NCBI GenBank assembly: GCA_012934845.2
Contig: WNNJ02001190.1
Span: forward strand, 62,001 to 126,000
Source of the DNA: Pomphorhynchus laevis
Lineage: Eukaryota > Acanthocephala > Palaeacanthocephala > Echinorhynchida > Pomphorhynchidae
Direction: 5' to 3'
Length of the DNA stretch: 64,000 nt
Below the pieces are notes generated by a model. That model saw only the letters and a list, made by a program, of their open reading frames with translations, was not told the DNA's origin and ran no database searches. A program made the position numbers and the translations under genes. Shown piece after piece: positions 1-9,299 of this stretch (position 1 is its first letter; each line of letters begins with the position of its first letter).

Positions 1-1300
1 CATTAAGCTCTATCTTTATACCATAGGCGGACTGGTTCACCGAATTTCTGAGAATTTTGTCTATCACCAGGTGTTTCAGCGTCGGAGCCAGTAAACTGCC
101 TTGGCGAACATTCGTTTTCGACGGGAACGATTTACTGTAATTGCCATATTCTCTAATTACAAAGAGTGTGCGACTAAATAGGCTTTCATTAAATGATCAT
201 AGTTTATCGAGCATGTTATATTTCTTTAGTAGGCGCCATATGCCTTGACATGAAATATTGTATTTTATTCTAGTACACTTTTATGTCTTCAAATAATTAG
301 CATTTTAATTGCCATGCAAAGTCTCGTATTTTCCCGCTATTTCCGGCATTGACCGCTCTCTCTTTTTCGGATATACTAATATAGGACGGACCTATCCAAA
401 TAGGTCGTTTTCTAGCCTATTTAATTAGCGTAAGGTCTGCAGATGTAATTGTGGCATGTTTAATCATGTTCCATTGTTTGTTGAATGATAATTTCTCTGC
501 ATACAAAGAGTTTGTGAGATGACAGTCATCAGAATCACGAAAATCAGATTATATCTGTGTATCATGAATGCTCTGTAAGTCGAAATGCGTTGACTTAACC
601 TTGTCTCTTTTCGCTGGAAGACATAGCTTTTTAATAGTAATAAATACCATTGCATGATCGGTTATCGGAATAAGACCTCCACTAGAAGCGGCAATCAGAG
701 ATTGAGCTACTCTAACGTTGGCGACAGAGAATATAGTCAATCTGGTTGCGATATATTTCATTTGGGTGAGACCATGTTTCCAGATGTTTGTGCTTATGTC
801 TGAAACATGTGTTGGCGATAACTAACCTGAACGATTCCACAAGCGCGACAAGTCTTTCGTCGTTGGGACAACGGTTATCTAAGCAGTGTTGCTAACGTAT
901 TTCGTCGATTAGAGAGGGATATCACGTACATGGGCATCAAAGTCACAGGCAACAATGAGAATGTCGTTCGAAGCTATTGACGACAATACTGATGAAATAT
1001 TGTCGTAGAATTTGTCTATTCCTTTAGTTAGTGCGGCTAGTTATAGGTCTCAAATCAAGAACGCTCGGTAATACCCGAATGTTCAACATTGCCGTTACAT
1101 CTGGAATGATCAGTTGATCCAGTGTAATAAAGACCAAATGTCGTATTAGAAGTTGACTCTACGACTGTAGCGAGGCAATTTCCCGGTAATCGGCATTCCG
1201 TTGTACAACTAATGTCGATTGAAGCAGCTGTCGCTGTCTAAGCTGCAGGAGGTGCGAACTTTAAGCGTACCGATCTTCATGAGTTCGAAATGCCGTTCGT
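1..1300 (-). mobile_element. Decayed APE-type LINE (RTE/craft-like) fragment
   Basis: Minus-strand frames read like the 5' half of a LINE ORF2. Near 1250-1290 is a GTLKVRT-type opening of an apurinic endonuclease domain. Near 920-1010 is SNDILIVACDFDAHVRD, the endonuclease 'GDFNAH' block. Positions 549-770 give WKHG...TQMKYIATRLT...ITDHAMVF, the end of the same domain. At 1-130 the frame gives RQGSLLAPTL..VIDKIL, a reverse transcriptase motif. Endonuclease and RT lie too close for a full element, so the middle is deleted, and several stops and frame changes break it. The element runs off the left edge. The clade is inferred from these motifs. Positions 1300-1760 are less AT-rich than what follows and may be further 5' sequence, but I recognise nothing there. 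Confidence 0.62.
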
Positions 1301-1975
1301 TGATATAAGGAGGATGGATCACGATATCTGTTGGAAAGAGTTGTGACGGGTTCAGAGGTAGCAGAAAGATTTGTTTAAAGCTTCGAGATCATATTAGTTG
1401 TAGTTTATGTGTATGATTAAGGCTGGAATACCGCAACATGGCGCCAAACTTGATGGGTTTTGAAGTTCTTAGACAACTTTGACTAACACGAACCATTGAC
1501 ATGTCATTATTAATGGCGGATAGATTCACCATGTCACAAAGCTAAGCTCTTTTTGAGTTAGTACGGTATTTTTTAGGAATAAGGGAGCCACCGCATGTTT
1601 CAACGTCGCGATAGCTTCGCGGCTGCTTGTCTATGAATCTTTATTCGGCTGTCCAAAGACCGCTTATTGCTAGGCTTTCTTTAACATCTAAATGAAGTTT
1701 TCCTATCCGCAACTCAGAGGAAAGGGGTTTCGAATAGGGAAATCTATCCAAATCTAAGTTTTGCATAACTTAGATTTATCGTTCTAATTGATAAATACAA
1801 TAAATTATTAATAAATATAATTTATTGAAAAAGATTGTTTTATTTTATAAGTAAGTGTCTTTTTCATAATAGCTCAATATAATATATTATATTATTATAT
1901 TATTTATATTGAAATAATTAATATTATTATTCAAATATTAATCAAAATTAGATATTTAATTAATTTTAATAAAAT

Positions 1976-2059
1976 TAATCCACAATCGTATTAAAATACG
2001 ATTGTGGATTAATCAATCGTATTTAAAATACGATTGTGGATTAATCAATCGTATTTAAA
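1976..2059. repeat. Perfect hairpin with 32-bp tandem unit
   Basis: TAATCCACAATCGTATT at 1976-1992 is followed after 2 bases by its exact reverse complement at 1995-2011, a 17-bp stem. The right arm begins a unit of about 32 bp that is repeated at 2027-2059. It sits in an AT-only stretch (about 1770-2230) just before the first Tudor exon. It may be a small fold-back repeat. No function can be read from it. Confidence 0.7.
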
Positions 2060-2298
2060 TAACACGTTTTGTAACTATTTGCTAGTTGATAATTGGCATG
2101 TTCAGTTGTACATTGAATTTTGTTTCTAGAATATGTAGTGTATAAGACTCGTAAGAAACTAGTTTAGCTACCATTCTGTTTAGAACAATCAATTATTTTT
2201 ATAAAATAATATTAATTTTAATAATTTTAATTTGGTAACTTTATACCTTTTCCCGTAAGAACCATAACGATTTAAATAAATCACGCGATGATCATCCA

Positions 2299-2620
2299 AT
2301 GGAGCGTAAAAATACTACAGATTCGCATAAGTCGCATCCTGATGCAATATTTGCTAAAGAACATAAATTAATGGAATCTGAATTGAAAAGGTTATCTTTA
2401 AAGCAGGATGGTGAATACCTGATTACTCATTGCGTTTCGTTTAAAAATCTCTTCATATGCCCTAGTGACGGTAATATTTTGTTTTTATTCTCAAAGATAT
2501 TATTTGCAACATCCATTTTAGTAATTAAACAATCGCTGGAGGCATGCCTGGAATATGTACCAAATAAATTTGCTGATGAATCATTTACAAAAGGTGAAAT
2601 AATTATGGCTTTATACCAAG
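2299..2620 (+). CDS. Tudor-domain protein, exon 1 of the visible gene
   Basis: The exon encodes about 107 residues ending FTKGEIIMALYQ, the first strand of a Tudor barrel. An upstream part (GEYLITHCVSFKNLFICP) matches the VTHxVSPxxFYV block that precedes extended Tudor domains in germline TDRD proteins. The donor is CAAG|GTATGT after 2620, phase 1. It joins cleanly to the acceptor at 9119, giving ALYQ-A-DEMWYRG, so the barrel is split by a 6.5-kb intron. The start is uncertain. ATG 2299 is the first Met, but the frame is open back to 2239 and TTTTCCCGTAAG at 2248-2259 could be an acceptor, which would make this an internal exon. Tudor domains bind methylated arginine, often in Piwi-pathway granules. 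That role is a family inference. Confidence 0.72.
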
Positions 2621-3389
2621 GTATGTGTTTGGTATTTATATTTTTATATGCGTAAAGATCTTGCAAGTCTGAAATGTTATCGTTTTTATCTATCATGATA
2701 TTTTGTCTTTTACCAAAATCATTTGTATTCTATTCATTATCTAATAATTAATGTCGTTATGGTATAAAATGGCGTGTTTTTGATGAAAATAACTTCAAGT
2801 AAATATTTTATGACTTGTGAGCCACCATAGATTTAAGGTTTTGTTTGCAAATGTTTAAATTTTTTTATTTTATTTTATATTTTGGTTTTTTAAAGTTATT
2901 TTGGTAGCGTTGAAAATATTTAGTTTATTTTATAAACTATTTATTTTATCTTATAATCATAACCTACGTGTTTTCATAAAATAAACTGCTAATTTGAAAA
3001 TTAGCATTTCTAATTTCTACAAATGCGTGGTTATTGTTTATTCCTCTCTACCAAATGATCCTGGTATTACTAAGTGATGTATAGTTTAAATTCAACTATT
3101 TACTCTATCATTAAAGTTAATTTTTATAATATTTAAGTATTTGATTGTATTATCATTATATATAATATAATGTTCCCTCAAATTCGTTGTCTTAATATAA
3201 TTAGATGTCTCAAATTACCGTCTAGCGTTTCTTTTTCTTTAATCCAGTTATGGGAAGTACAGGCTACTGATGAGAGTCAATTAGCTCGAAACGGTGACTA
3301 TGTCATTTGCGACAATCTCATTGTTGTAATTTCTTGTCAAATCTTGTCAGAAACTTGCGGGAAAGTCCAGCTGATATTTTAATTTACGA
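2621..3389. other. Start of Tudor intron 1, no gene seen
   Basis: AT-rich intron sequence with no recognisable coding content. The short ORF at 3170-3382 has no family signature. Confidence 0.5.
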
Positions 3390-3760
3390 GGACCTTCCAC
3401 TGGCGGTTGACTTCGCCATAACCTACCCCAGCAGACTGCATTCGTGATACGGCCGCCCACATACCCTCTTATGCTGCGAATAGATACGCCATAACCGTCA
3501 AAGACAGAAAATATCAGCAAAAGATGGAAGAAGATGGGTATAGCTTCGTGACAGCGATCGTCGAGACTTATGGAGGATGGCACAATCCAGGAGAAAAATT
3601 AATTCGATTTATAGAATGGTCGATGCCCTGGATAAACGGGATCCATTACAGTAAAGCAGTGGGGCACTTATTTCAGAGAGTGTCAGTAGCCCTTATGAGA
3701 GGCAATGCAAATGCTATTTTGAAGAGTTTAGATGAACTGGGCCAACCGTTATTGGAGAAG
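3390..3760 (+). mobile_element. C-terminal tail of a restriction-endonuclease-type LINE
   Basis: The plus frame reads LAVDFAITYPSRLHS, then after a frame change DTAAHIPSYAANRYAITVKDRKYQQKMEEDGYSFVTAIVETYGGWH, then LFQRVSVALMRGNANAILKS. This is the C-terminal block of REL-endonuclease LINEs: a DVAVTNPL-like strand, an RKYxxxxxxxGxxFxPxVxETxGGW block and a final LxQRxSVALQRGNAxxIL block. The same final block ends the LINE at 56.9-59.0 kb (LLQRLSCAVQRGNAACLLE). The fragment lies in Tudor intron 1. It has at least one frame change and no RT part. Confidence 0.6.
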
Positions 3761-4190
3761 GACCTTGGACAATGTAGCGACCCAGAACCCCGGTTTAATA
3801 TTGCTACGATATCAAGTCTTAACTCATACACTTCACAATTTCTTAGTGAAGAGACGACCGAACATTCAGAGGTCGAGTTTCCAGATAATGAAACCAGAAA
3901 CCGGATGATTGCGCGTTTTGAGGAAGTGTACGAACTATCTCAAGCCATTGATGTGGATTGGTACGAAAAGGAGGAATCGGGTCCGACTCGTTTGCTGCAA
4001 GAGTTTGAGCTGCCGCATTGTCATGCTCAACAATTCGATAAGCGCGTTGAGCGCAGACGATTTATCAATGCCTATAGCGAATACCGGGAGAGGGGCGCTA
4101 GTCAGGAAGGTTGACTATGTGGACTCTATGAATAAGCGCGAATGGCTTAACACGATCGAGGAGGGGAGTGGCGAGGATGACAAACATTAG
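3761..4190 (+). other. Unrecognised coding-like stretch before the BPTF retrocopy
   Basis: The LINE-tail frame stays open to 4114 and encodes an acidic, low-hydrophobic stretch (QCSDPEPRF..., RFEEVYELSQAIDVDWYEKEESG, DKRVERRRFINAYSEYRERG). A second frame stays open to 4190. GC content and codon use look more coding than the surrounding intron. It could be the upstream part of the BPTF-like retrocopy or a LINE 3' region. I cannot tell which, and recognise no domain. Confidence 0.3.
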
Positions 4191-4199
4191 AAACGGCTG

Positions 4200-5345
4200 C
4201 GAACGACGAGGAAGTAAAGACGACGGTGCAGCGAAATTGGCATCGAGAACTCCTTGATCCGAACGGATCAAAATTCACCTTCAGCAATAAACACTGTAAC
4301 TACCCATCTTTAAACAAGAAAGACATGTGTATCTTACCGTGCAACAGATAAATCAGCATTTTCTAAATCTGCATCAAAATCAAGACGTCATTCAAGAACG
4401 GAATCTCAGAGTAAATCATCAGATTCACAGTTTGTTTGTCCATGCACACATTCACTTTTGCCCAGAGAATTCTTCGTTGTCTGCAATATATGCGGTCAAT
4501 CAAGTTATGGTATATGTGTGGGTATTGCATGTCAAGGAAATCTGCGCGAGGCTTACATATGCGCAAAGTGTACGAAGGCTGAATCTATTTCTCACCTGTA
4601 TTGTATATTCCGTCAACCGTACGATGAAAAACAGTTCTACGTTGGATTGCTAGCTGTCAAAATTTGTTTCATGGTTCGTGTGTGAACGTCACTCCTGAAC
4701 AAGCAGAAGAAGTGAAGAAATACTTTTGCAATAAGTGCCGAGATGATAAACAATCAGTGATGGACGTCAAGTTAACGGTGAAACAGACCAAATTGATGTC
4801 AAAGCTGGTCAAGGATTTAAAGCAACACAAATTGGCTTAGCTTTTTCGAGAGCCTGTCAATCCGGTTCAATATCCCCTTTATTACCAAATAATTACAAAT
4901 CTAATGGATCTGTCCGGACTAAAGGATAACGTCGACAAAGGCAAATATCATTCACTATCTGAATTTGTTTACGATACGACAAAGATCTTCGACAACTGCA
5001 GAGTATTTAATTCCGTAGACTCAATATTCTGGCAATGCGCTGATGGTTTGTGAAATTATTTTGTTGAACTGCTTAACAAGTTAAAGAGGAAGATAGTTGC
5101 TGAGCGTCATCGAAGAGAAAGCCACGATGTTTCAAGCGAGTTAGCAGGTGAAAGTAGTAACACTGGTGGTCGGGCTAATAAGATTAAGCCCGATGAAGAT
5201 GAACCTTGAAAACGAGCTTAGCATTGTTGGCGCAGGCGGTTAGTTGACGGCGTTGGTTTACAATGTATTAATTTGTTATTCGAAAATTTGTACATTATTA
5301 TTCTTAATTTACAGACTCGGTCTTATTTTCTTTTTGAAAATAAAA
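4200..5345 (+). pseudogene. Processed pseudogene of a NURF301/BPTF-like gene (PHD-PHD-bromodomain)
   Basis: The frame from about 4345 encodes a Ser/Arg-rich linker, then a PHD finger at about 4431-4565 (CPC...FFVVCNICGQ..YGICVGI...YICAKC). A second PHD follows at 4595-4745 (LYCIFRQPYDEKQFYVG ... CQNLFHGSCVNV ... KKYFCNKC), then a bromodomain at about 4770-5090 (EPVNPVQYPLYYQIITNLMDL ... LSEFVYDTTKIFDNCRVFN ... WQCAD). This is the C-terminal order of the NURF301/BPTF chromatin-remodelling subunit, whose PHD and bromodomain read H3K4me3 and acetyl-lysine. Here it is intron-free, with a one-base frameshift near 4650, TAG at 4838-4840 and TGA at 5051-5053. The reading ends at TGA 5207-5209, and AATAAA lies at 5339-5344. 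Lack of introns plus decay points to a retrocopy inside Tudor intron 1. It is expected to be non-functional. Confidence 0.8.
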
Positions 5346-6877
5346 TAGAAACTAGGGCTTATATTCCGGATATATCGATTTTTTAACAAACTTATGTCAC
5401 AAACTGTACAATATAATATGTGGTTATATGGAAAAAAAACAATTTTTTAGATTATAAAATTAGTTTATTATTGAAGTAATCACATGTAAATATTTTAGAA
5501 AAACTTTACGCTTATATACGTTTATTTACGTTTATATTCTCCTCCTGATATGCTATTGTAAGCATATCTAGAGCATATCTAGCAGATAGCATATCTATCT
5601 GATATGCTATTGTAAGCACAAATATTCGAATATCAGCCCTATTTACAACATAAGACTTTGATCTCCTGTCAACAATCCATTCCCAGGAAATTTATTTAGT
5701 ATAATCAAATACTGACCTTCTACTTGATCCACATTTTTTATATTCTCTAAATCTACCTCGAGGCATAAGTTATTCACTTCTCCACTTTCTTATCATTGTA
5801 AGGTATAATGATTACTTTTCCAAAAAATTGTGAGATTTTTGGTTTGCTATTGCTCTACTATTTTTTTCTTGCATTCGACTAAATAGCTCTTTTCTAATTT
5901 CTGTGGACATTCATCATCATATAACACTCTGAAAACATTCAGGCCAAGTGATTTTTTTAAGTGTTTTGCTTAAAATTATTTTCGAGGTAGGGCTTATATT
6001 AAAATCTTTGACCAATTATCAACAAAAAACATATAGGTTTTATACCGGGTATGTCGTATATTCGGGGAAACACTGTATTCATTAACCTAATGGTGTTGTC
6101 TTTATATTATCTTTCTGATGACGGTCACAGAGAATGACCCTCAGCTGTATGAATTTACAATCTGTGCTTATTGTGTGACCAAATGTTCGCTCACATTATA
6201 GAAATTCACAGCACTACTCTATATTTATCAGTAATGCATATGCGAAATATAAGCGTTTGCGTTCGACAGTTGATTTAAATCGTTAATCCCAATTTTCTAT
6301 TAAAGAAGTGAGAGTTTAAGTATAGTAATTTGATGTTGTTAACATTTGATATTACTTTAAAGCGTTTTTGATTAAACTTATTTTTTGTTTTAATAAAACA
6401 CAAATTATTTTTTTTTTGTTTATTATTTCTTATTTTTTGTCTTGTTTTTAAATCTAATATTATGTATTAAATTTATCATAAAAAATGTTATTATAATATT
6501 ATATAATGTTATATAATATAATATTATTAAATATTATATAATATAATATAATATTATAACATTATTATATAATGTTATTATATAATATTATATATATGTT
6601 ATTATAATGGTTAATTTGTATAAATTGGTTACTGCAAGTACGCGTCGACACACAATTGTTTTATGTTTTAATTCCAAAATTTAGCACCTTCCTATGTTAC
6701 AACATCTCTCATCAGTTGATGATTTCTCAAGGTTATCCTCGGCGAGTTCGTTTTATGTTCTTATTCTAAAGCAAGCACCTTCATATCTTGGTGCTAATTA
6801 TTAACATTAGTTTATAGCTTGACAGATCTATTATTGGGAAAACACGGTATTAATTCTATCTATTGTAGAATAACAAA
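5346..6877. other. Intron sequence, AT-rich, no gene seen
   Basis: There is no convincing coding sequence. Positions 5560-5640 hold short direct repeats of a GCATATCTA-type word. Positions 6475-6610 are an almost pure A/T stretch of TTATAATA-type units, probably a microsatellite. Confidence 0.5.
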
Positions 6878-6922
6878 TACTAGTTTCGAGAAATTGTATG
6901 TGTTTAACAATATTCTCATCAG
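6878..6922 (-). other. Hammerhead-ribozyme-like core
   Basis: Read on minus: CTGATGA, a partly paired segment (GAATATTG against CAATTTCTC), then GAAACTAGT. The box order CUGANGA, stem II, GAAA and the palindromic ACTAGT after GAA resemble the minimal hammerheads known in Penelope-like elements, where a very short stem III pairs between two molecules. It lies 36 bp from a PLE fragment at 6958. Stem II is imperfect and no cleavage is shown. Confidence 0.3.
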
Positions 6923-6957
6923 GCTCATAAATTAAGATAAACATTTAGAAAACTTAT

Positions 6958-7632
6958 ATGTTTGATAAAATTAAAAATAAAATGAAAATAACATACAATT
7001 ATAAAAGAAAAGATAAAATTAATAAAGACATGTATAAAGAACTCACTAAATTAAAGGATAACTATATAATAACAACTATTGATAAAACTAGTAATAACTT
7101 TGTCTTCATATGCAAAAAGCTTTATTATGATATACTAGTGAAAGAGATTAATTCTAATGATTTAAATGTAAATCTAACATATGAACGCAGTGAGTTGAGT
7201 TTAGAAACAATTATTACAAGTCACTGTTCTATAATGGATAAGAAGGTATAAAGTTTGCGCCCCCGATTTTTGAATTCGTTCATTAAGTTTTTTCGTAGTA
7301 TTCGTCTAATTCGAATAACATGCTCGTCTAATTCGTTGGGTTTCGTTATAGATTTTTTCTCTTTAGAGGATAACTATATAATAACAACTATTGATAAAAC
7401 TAGTAATAACTTTGTCTTCATATGCAAAAAGCTTTATTATGATATACTAATGAAAGAGGTTAATTCTAATGATTTAAATGTAAATCCAACATATGAACGT
7501 AGTGAGTTGAGTTTAGAAACAATTATTACAAGTCATTGTTCAATGATGGATAAAAAGGTTTCATCCTAAATAAAGTTTTATCCTATACTATAACAGCCAT
7601 TGATCCAGCTAGTAATAACTGTCTTCAAATGC
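6958..7632 (+). mobile_element. Penelope-like element, N-terminal RT region in three partial direct copies
   Basis: ORFs at 6958-7251 and 7255-7569 share NYIITTIDKTSNNFVFICKK and SNDLNVN.TYERSELSLETIITSHCS, which resemble the N-terminal part of PLE reverse transcriptase (xDKxxNxVxxxKxxY). The shared block spans about 7055-7250 and 7368-7560 and is nearly identical at DNA level. A third, more diverged start lies at 7575-7632. The GC-richer spacer at 7251-7367 is not part of the repeat. Positions 7640-7790 carry another short open frame (RWVCNDDLNIHDIGHKVISW) that I cannot place. No complete element is present, and the pieces are broken. Confidence 0.55.
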
Positions 7633-7899
7633 AAATTATAAAAAAAATATCGATTTTGCATTGATCAACAAGAAACACGTAGGAAATAATTTGAGATGGG
7701 TATGCAACGATGATCTAAATATACACGACATCGGGCATAAGGTCATCTCGTGGTGTAATAAAGCAGATAAAAATAAAATTTTTCTCAGAAAATAAAGTCA
7801 ATTTTAACGAATTGTATAGAGAGTATACATTAAACAATGTACCAAGTACTCGTATAAAGAAAACTTCAGATCTCATTTAGAAACTAAGCACTTTCTTTA

Positions 7900-8065
7900 A
7901 AATAAAAATCAATTATTATGAATTGACTTATAAATGATATACGATGTATTCGAGTAAATCATAGAGGTCAATATGGAGTAACTGCTATATTATTAGGCTT
8001 TAGTCCCTATTCATCGACTCTTATAAAATATTTGCTATAAATTAGCAAATATAGAAATGAAACGT
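7900..8065 (-). repeat. Diverged PLE 3'-UTR-like segment
   Basis: The order of short blocks (TTATGAATTGACT, GATGTATTCGAGTAA, AGAGGTCA, ACTGCTATATTATTAGG, CCCTATTCATCGACTC) follows the minus-oriented 3' untranslated region of the PLE family at 40.07-40.27 kb, with many changes. It is probably an old relative of that family. Confidence 0.4.
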
Positions 8066-8423
8066 TTAACATTTGACATCCAAATTTTCAAGAATTTCGT
8101 TCTTTGTGATCGCATTAAAATCTAGAGTCAGTTGAAACTGCATCTGTAAACTTTGCTGTAAGGATCCTATTTAATAAAAGCGGTTATCATAAAACGAACT
8201 TTTAGATGAAGATTCGTTTTTGTTGTCAAAATATTTGGAGATAATGAGATAATTCTGATGCATTTTTTCATTTTATCATTTTTGTTGACGCTCAGTGCAT
8301 AAAGGCGTATGTACAAATACATTATGAGATTTATATTGTGCACTTAATATTTGGTATTACCAATTTCTGCAATATTACTAATAATATTACAATTGTTGGA
8401 TTGAAAACTACTGGTTACGTTAT

Positions 8424-8547
8424 ATTAATAAGAAAGAATTTTAATTTCGGGTTAAGCTTCCCGACAAAGGTTGTAAAAATGCATACAGGTTTATACTTTC
8501 CTGATTTAGTTAAATAAAAAGTTGTAATGAAATTCTTTCTTATTAAT
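8424..8547. repeat. MITE-like interspersed repeat with 18-bp inverted ends
   Basis: ATTAATAAGAAAGAATTT at 8424-8441 is matched by its reverse complement at 8530-8547. The interior (CTTCCCGACAAAGGTTGTAA...) recurs in inverse orientation at 52507-52625. The words AATTGTTGGATTG at about 8391 and 8546 flank the region directly and could be a target-site duplication. It is a non-coding mobile repeat whose class is not certain. Confidence 0.5.
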
Positions 8548-8587
8548 TGTTGGATTGTTTGAAATTGAAAATCGGTTTCTTTAACAG

Positions 8588-8665
8588 GTAATTGTTATTG
8601 CAATTATCTTACAAACAAATTCTAAACATTCACTGACTTTGCTCAGTGAATGTCGGTTTGCCTGT
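8588..8665 (+). pseudogene. Dead duplicate of Tudor-gene exon 3
   Basis: The sequence from about 8551 (GATTGTTTGAAATTGAAA...TTTAACAG|GTAATTG) repeats the intron end and start of real exon 3 at 11310-11400. Translated, it gives GNCYCNYLTNKF, then a stop, then TFTDFA, against GNWDCDSLTNEFEKFAEFA in exon 3. Two in-frame stops (after NKF and after FAQ) make it unusable. It lies upstream of exon 2, so it is probably what remains of a tandem duplication of the exon 2-exon 3 Tudor unit. Confidence 0.65.
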
Positions 8666-9119
8666 TGATTGAATATGTTTGGAAGAAATTACTAAAATCT
8701 GAGTAACGCATATCGTATAAGTACATAAAGACTATAGATTTATGTTCTGAGTCTACCAAAATATGTTTTATTTTTGCTGACCATTCAATTCTTTCTCTGT
8801 TGAAAATATTATTTTGTTTAATTTATTTTAAAAGTGTTCGAAGCATTAGATTGATCATTAACTCGATGTTTTGTATTGTATTGTCGGCAACTTATATCGA
8901 GAAAGCCTCTTTATAAATATAGATTACTAATTAATTAAAAACGATCATTTGCGATTTAAAAATTTCTATTTGTAATTTTTAATCATTTTTTTAAATAAAA
9001 ATAACAAAATAATTAAATAAAAATATTTCAAATTAAGCATATAATAAAATAATACAATAATACAATATTAATATAATAAATTAATATTAAATAATTGTTT
9101 GTAAATATTTTTTATTTAG

Positions 9120-9299
9120 CGGATGAAATGTGGTATCGTGGTAAAGTTCTAACGGTATTCGGTGACAATACGTTGAATGTTCTATTCATTGATTTTGGCA
9201 ATGCTGAAAAAATTAAGAAATCGGACTGTCGGCGTTTAAATAAATCAGATAAGACATTGGTCAACATTCCTCTTGGATTGATCGAATGTTCATTAGCAG
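9120..9299 (+). CDS. Tudor-domain protein, exon 2 (Tudor barrel core)
   Basis: The 180-bp exon has acceptor TTTTTATTTAG at 9119 and donor GCAG|GTAAGC after 9299, phase 1 at both ends. It encodes ADEMWYRGKVLTVFGDNTLN VLFIDFGNAEKIK (space added), then SDCRRLN and NIPLGLIECSLAG. The WYRG, the FxDFGN strand and the following xLRxL-like segment are the diagnostic Tudor core; the aromatic residues W, Y, F and F are in place to form a methylarginine cage. PLGLIECSLAG is the start of the SNase-like half of an extended Tudor (eTud) domain. It continues in phase to exon 3 at 11345. Confidence 0.85.

Noticed and set aside
464-655. Small ORF on minus
   Set aside because: Overlaps the LINE endonuclease frame at 549-770 in another frame; no signature of its own.
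2427-2696. Minus-strand ORF opposite Tudor exon 1
   Set aside because: Shadow of the coding exon on plus, which has splice sites and Tudor motifs.
3347-3583. Minus ORF of 78 codons
   Set aside because: Antisense of the REL-LINE tail; the plus frame has the family motifs.
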